Origin: an uncultured Muribaculaceae bacterium
GTDB lineage: Bacteria > Bacteroidota > Bacteroidia > Bacteroidales > Muribaculaceae
NCBI GenBank assembly: GCA_910577355.1
Contig: CAJTMY010000019.1
Span: 1 to 51,246 of the forward strand
Direction: 5' to 3'
Length of the DNA: 51,246 bases
Below, piece by piece: positions 50,844 to 51,246 of the stretch. A model generated the notes under the pieces. The model made no database searches. It saw nothing but the letters and a program-made list of their open reading frames with translations, and was not told the DNA's origin. The translations under genes and the position numbers were made by a program. Numbering within the stretch: position 1 is the first letter of the stretch; each line of letters starts with the position of its first letter.

Positions 50844-51204
50844 CAGGGCAACCGCATCAAAATTTGAAGTTGTTTAGAAGTTGTAATAAATATTGAGAGT
50901 TTAAGGAAGCGCGATATAGCCTCTTCCTGATACTGATTTTCTTGTCGGGCGTGGCTTTGGCTATCTGAAGAGCGAGTTTCCTCAACATAGAAAGATTCTG
51001 TCCGGAGAAGCCTTTACGAGAACGGCATGCATCTTCCTTGAACGTGACATCAAGATGCCAATGCAGCTGATTCTCAATGCCCCAGTGTCCCCGTGCGAGC
51101 ATGGCGTAATATGCGGCTTTAGGAAAATCCTCATCACTTATATAGTGTCGGACTGAGGTCGTTTTCCTGTCACCGACGATAACTTCGGAGCTTATTGGAA
51201 AAAC
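50844..51204 (-). mobile_element. 3' end of an ISAs1-family insertion sequence (truncated)
   Basis: The minus-strand frame 51204-50857 encodes the C-terminal 115 residues of an ISAs1 (H-repeat type) transposase: RHYISDEDFPKAAYYAM, RGHWGIENQLHWHLDV, TFKEDACRSRKGFSGQN, then LNSQYLLQLLNN. Its right end appears to be at 50844, where CAGGGCAACCGCATC begins right after the IS4 sequence stops. Upstream the frame is cut by TGA at 51205-51207 and the rest of the roughly 1.3-kb element is absent or disrupted, so this copy is a remnant. Confidence 0.85.
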
Positions 51205-51246
51205 TCAATTAAATTAACCCCGTCGTGGTCAAAGAAACTGCCCCCC
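51205..51246 (-). other. unidentified end of window
   Basis: In a different minus-strand frame this reads GSFFDHDGVNLIEFFQ then a stop. It is not part of the ISAs1 frame. The window ends in a run of C, which may be a contig edge inside another repeated element. Confidence 0.3.

Noticed and set aside
42903..51246. Prophage
   Set aside because: Apart from the integrase there is no capsid, terminase, tail or lysis gene.

Overview
The window looks like Bacteroidales chromosome, most probably Muribaculaceae (S24-7). The evidence is SecD-SecF fused in one chain, Bacteroidetes-type -7 boxes (TAnnTTTG) before most transcription units, BspA-type leucine-rich proteins, a periplasmic-propeller AraC regulator, a CSDDDD surface-lipoprotein signal and a BtuG/BtuB pair. 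The family-level placement is inference. Positions 1-42034 are GC-rich chromosome; about 42.5 kb to the end is AT-rich accessory DNA headed by a tyrosine integrase.

Chromosomal part. 74-5816: a possible small membrane protein, SecDF, a carboxynorspermidine dehydrogenase and a flippase-like membrane protein. 5966-8254: a small exported protein followed by a BspA-like LRR protein. 8383-14612: a giant TPR protein translationally coupled to an outer-membrane barrel, then a Schlafen/AlbA-type ATPase with a 12-residue tandem repeat. 14698-19596 (minus): pheT-yebC-M48 protease-GDPD. 19730-30925 (minus): a fibronectin/adhesin-like exported protein, a CE12-CE8 pectin esterase fusion and a membrane-anchored AraC regulator with no kinase or receiver. 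30926-34156 (minus): tightly packed metal ABC permease, small membrane protein, aroA and a toxin-antitoxin-like pair. 34269-36347: glycogen branching enzyme. 36468-39950 (minus): a cobalamin riboswitch controlling a BtuG-like propeller lipoprotein and a BtuB-like receptor. 40000-42034: a YhcG/DUF1016 nuclease gene held between two perfect 36-bp direct repeats, the second forming the promoter and start codon of a HAD phosphatase.

Accessory part. 42035-42902 carries nested palindromes and an orphan promoter. The integrase (42903-44147) is followed by 1.3 kb without a convincing gene. Inside that gap, about 44765-45084 forms a degenerate array in strict 8-bp register, the most unusual structure in the window. 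A promoter and a leader with terminator-like structure then precede a three-gene operon: a fused C5-cytosine/N6-adenine methyltransferase, an HNH nuclease and an unrecognised 205-residue protein. This is probably a restriction-modification system for an asymmetric site. The window ends in an IS4-family transposase gene broken by the end of an ISAs1-family remnant.

No tRNA, rRNA or CRISPR array was recognised. All positions and matches were read by eye; family names rest on motif recognition, not on database searches.
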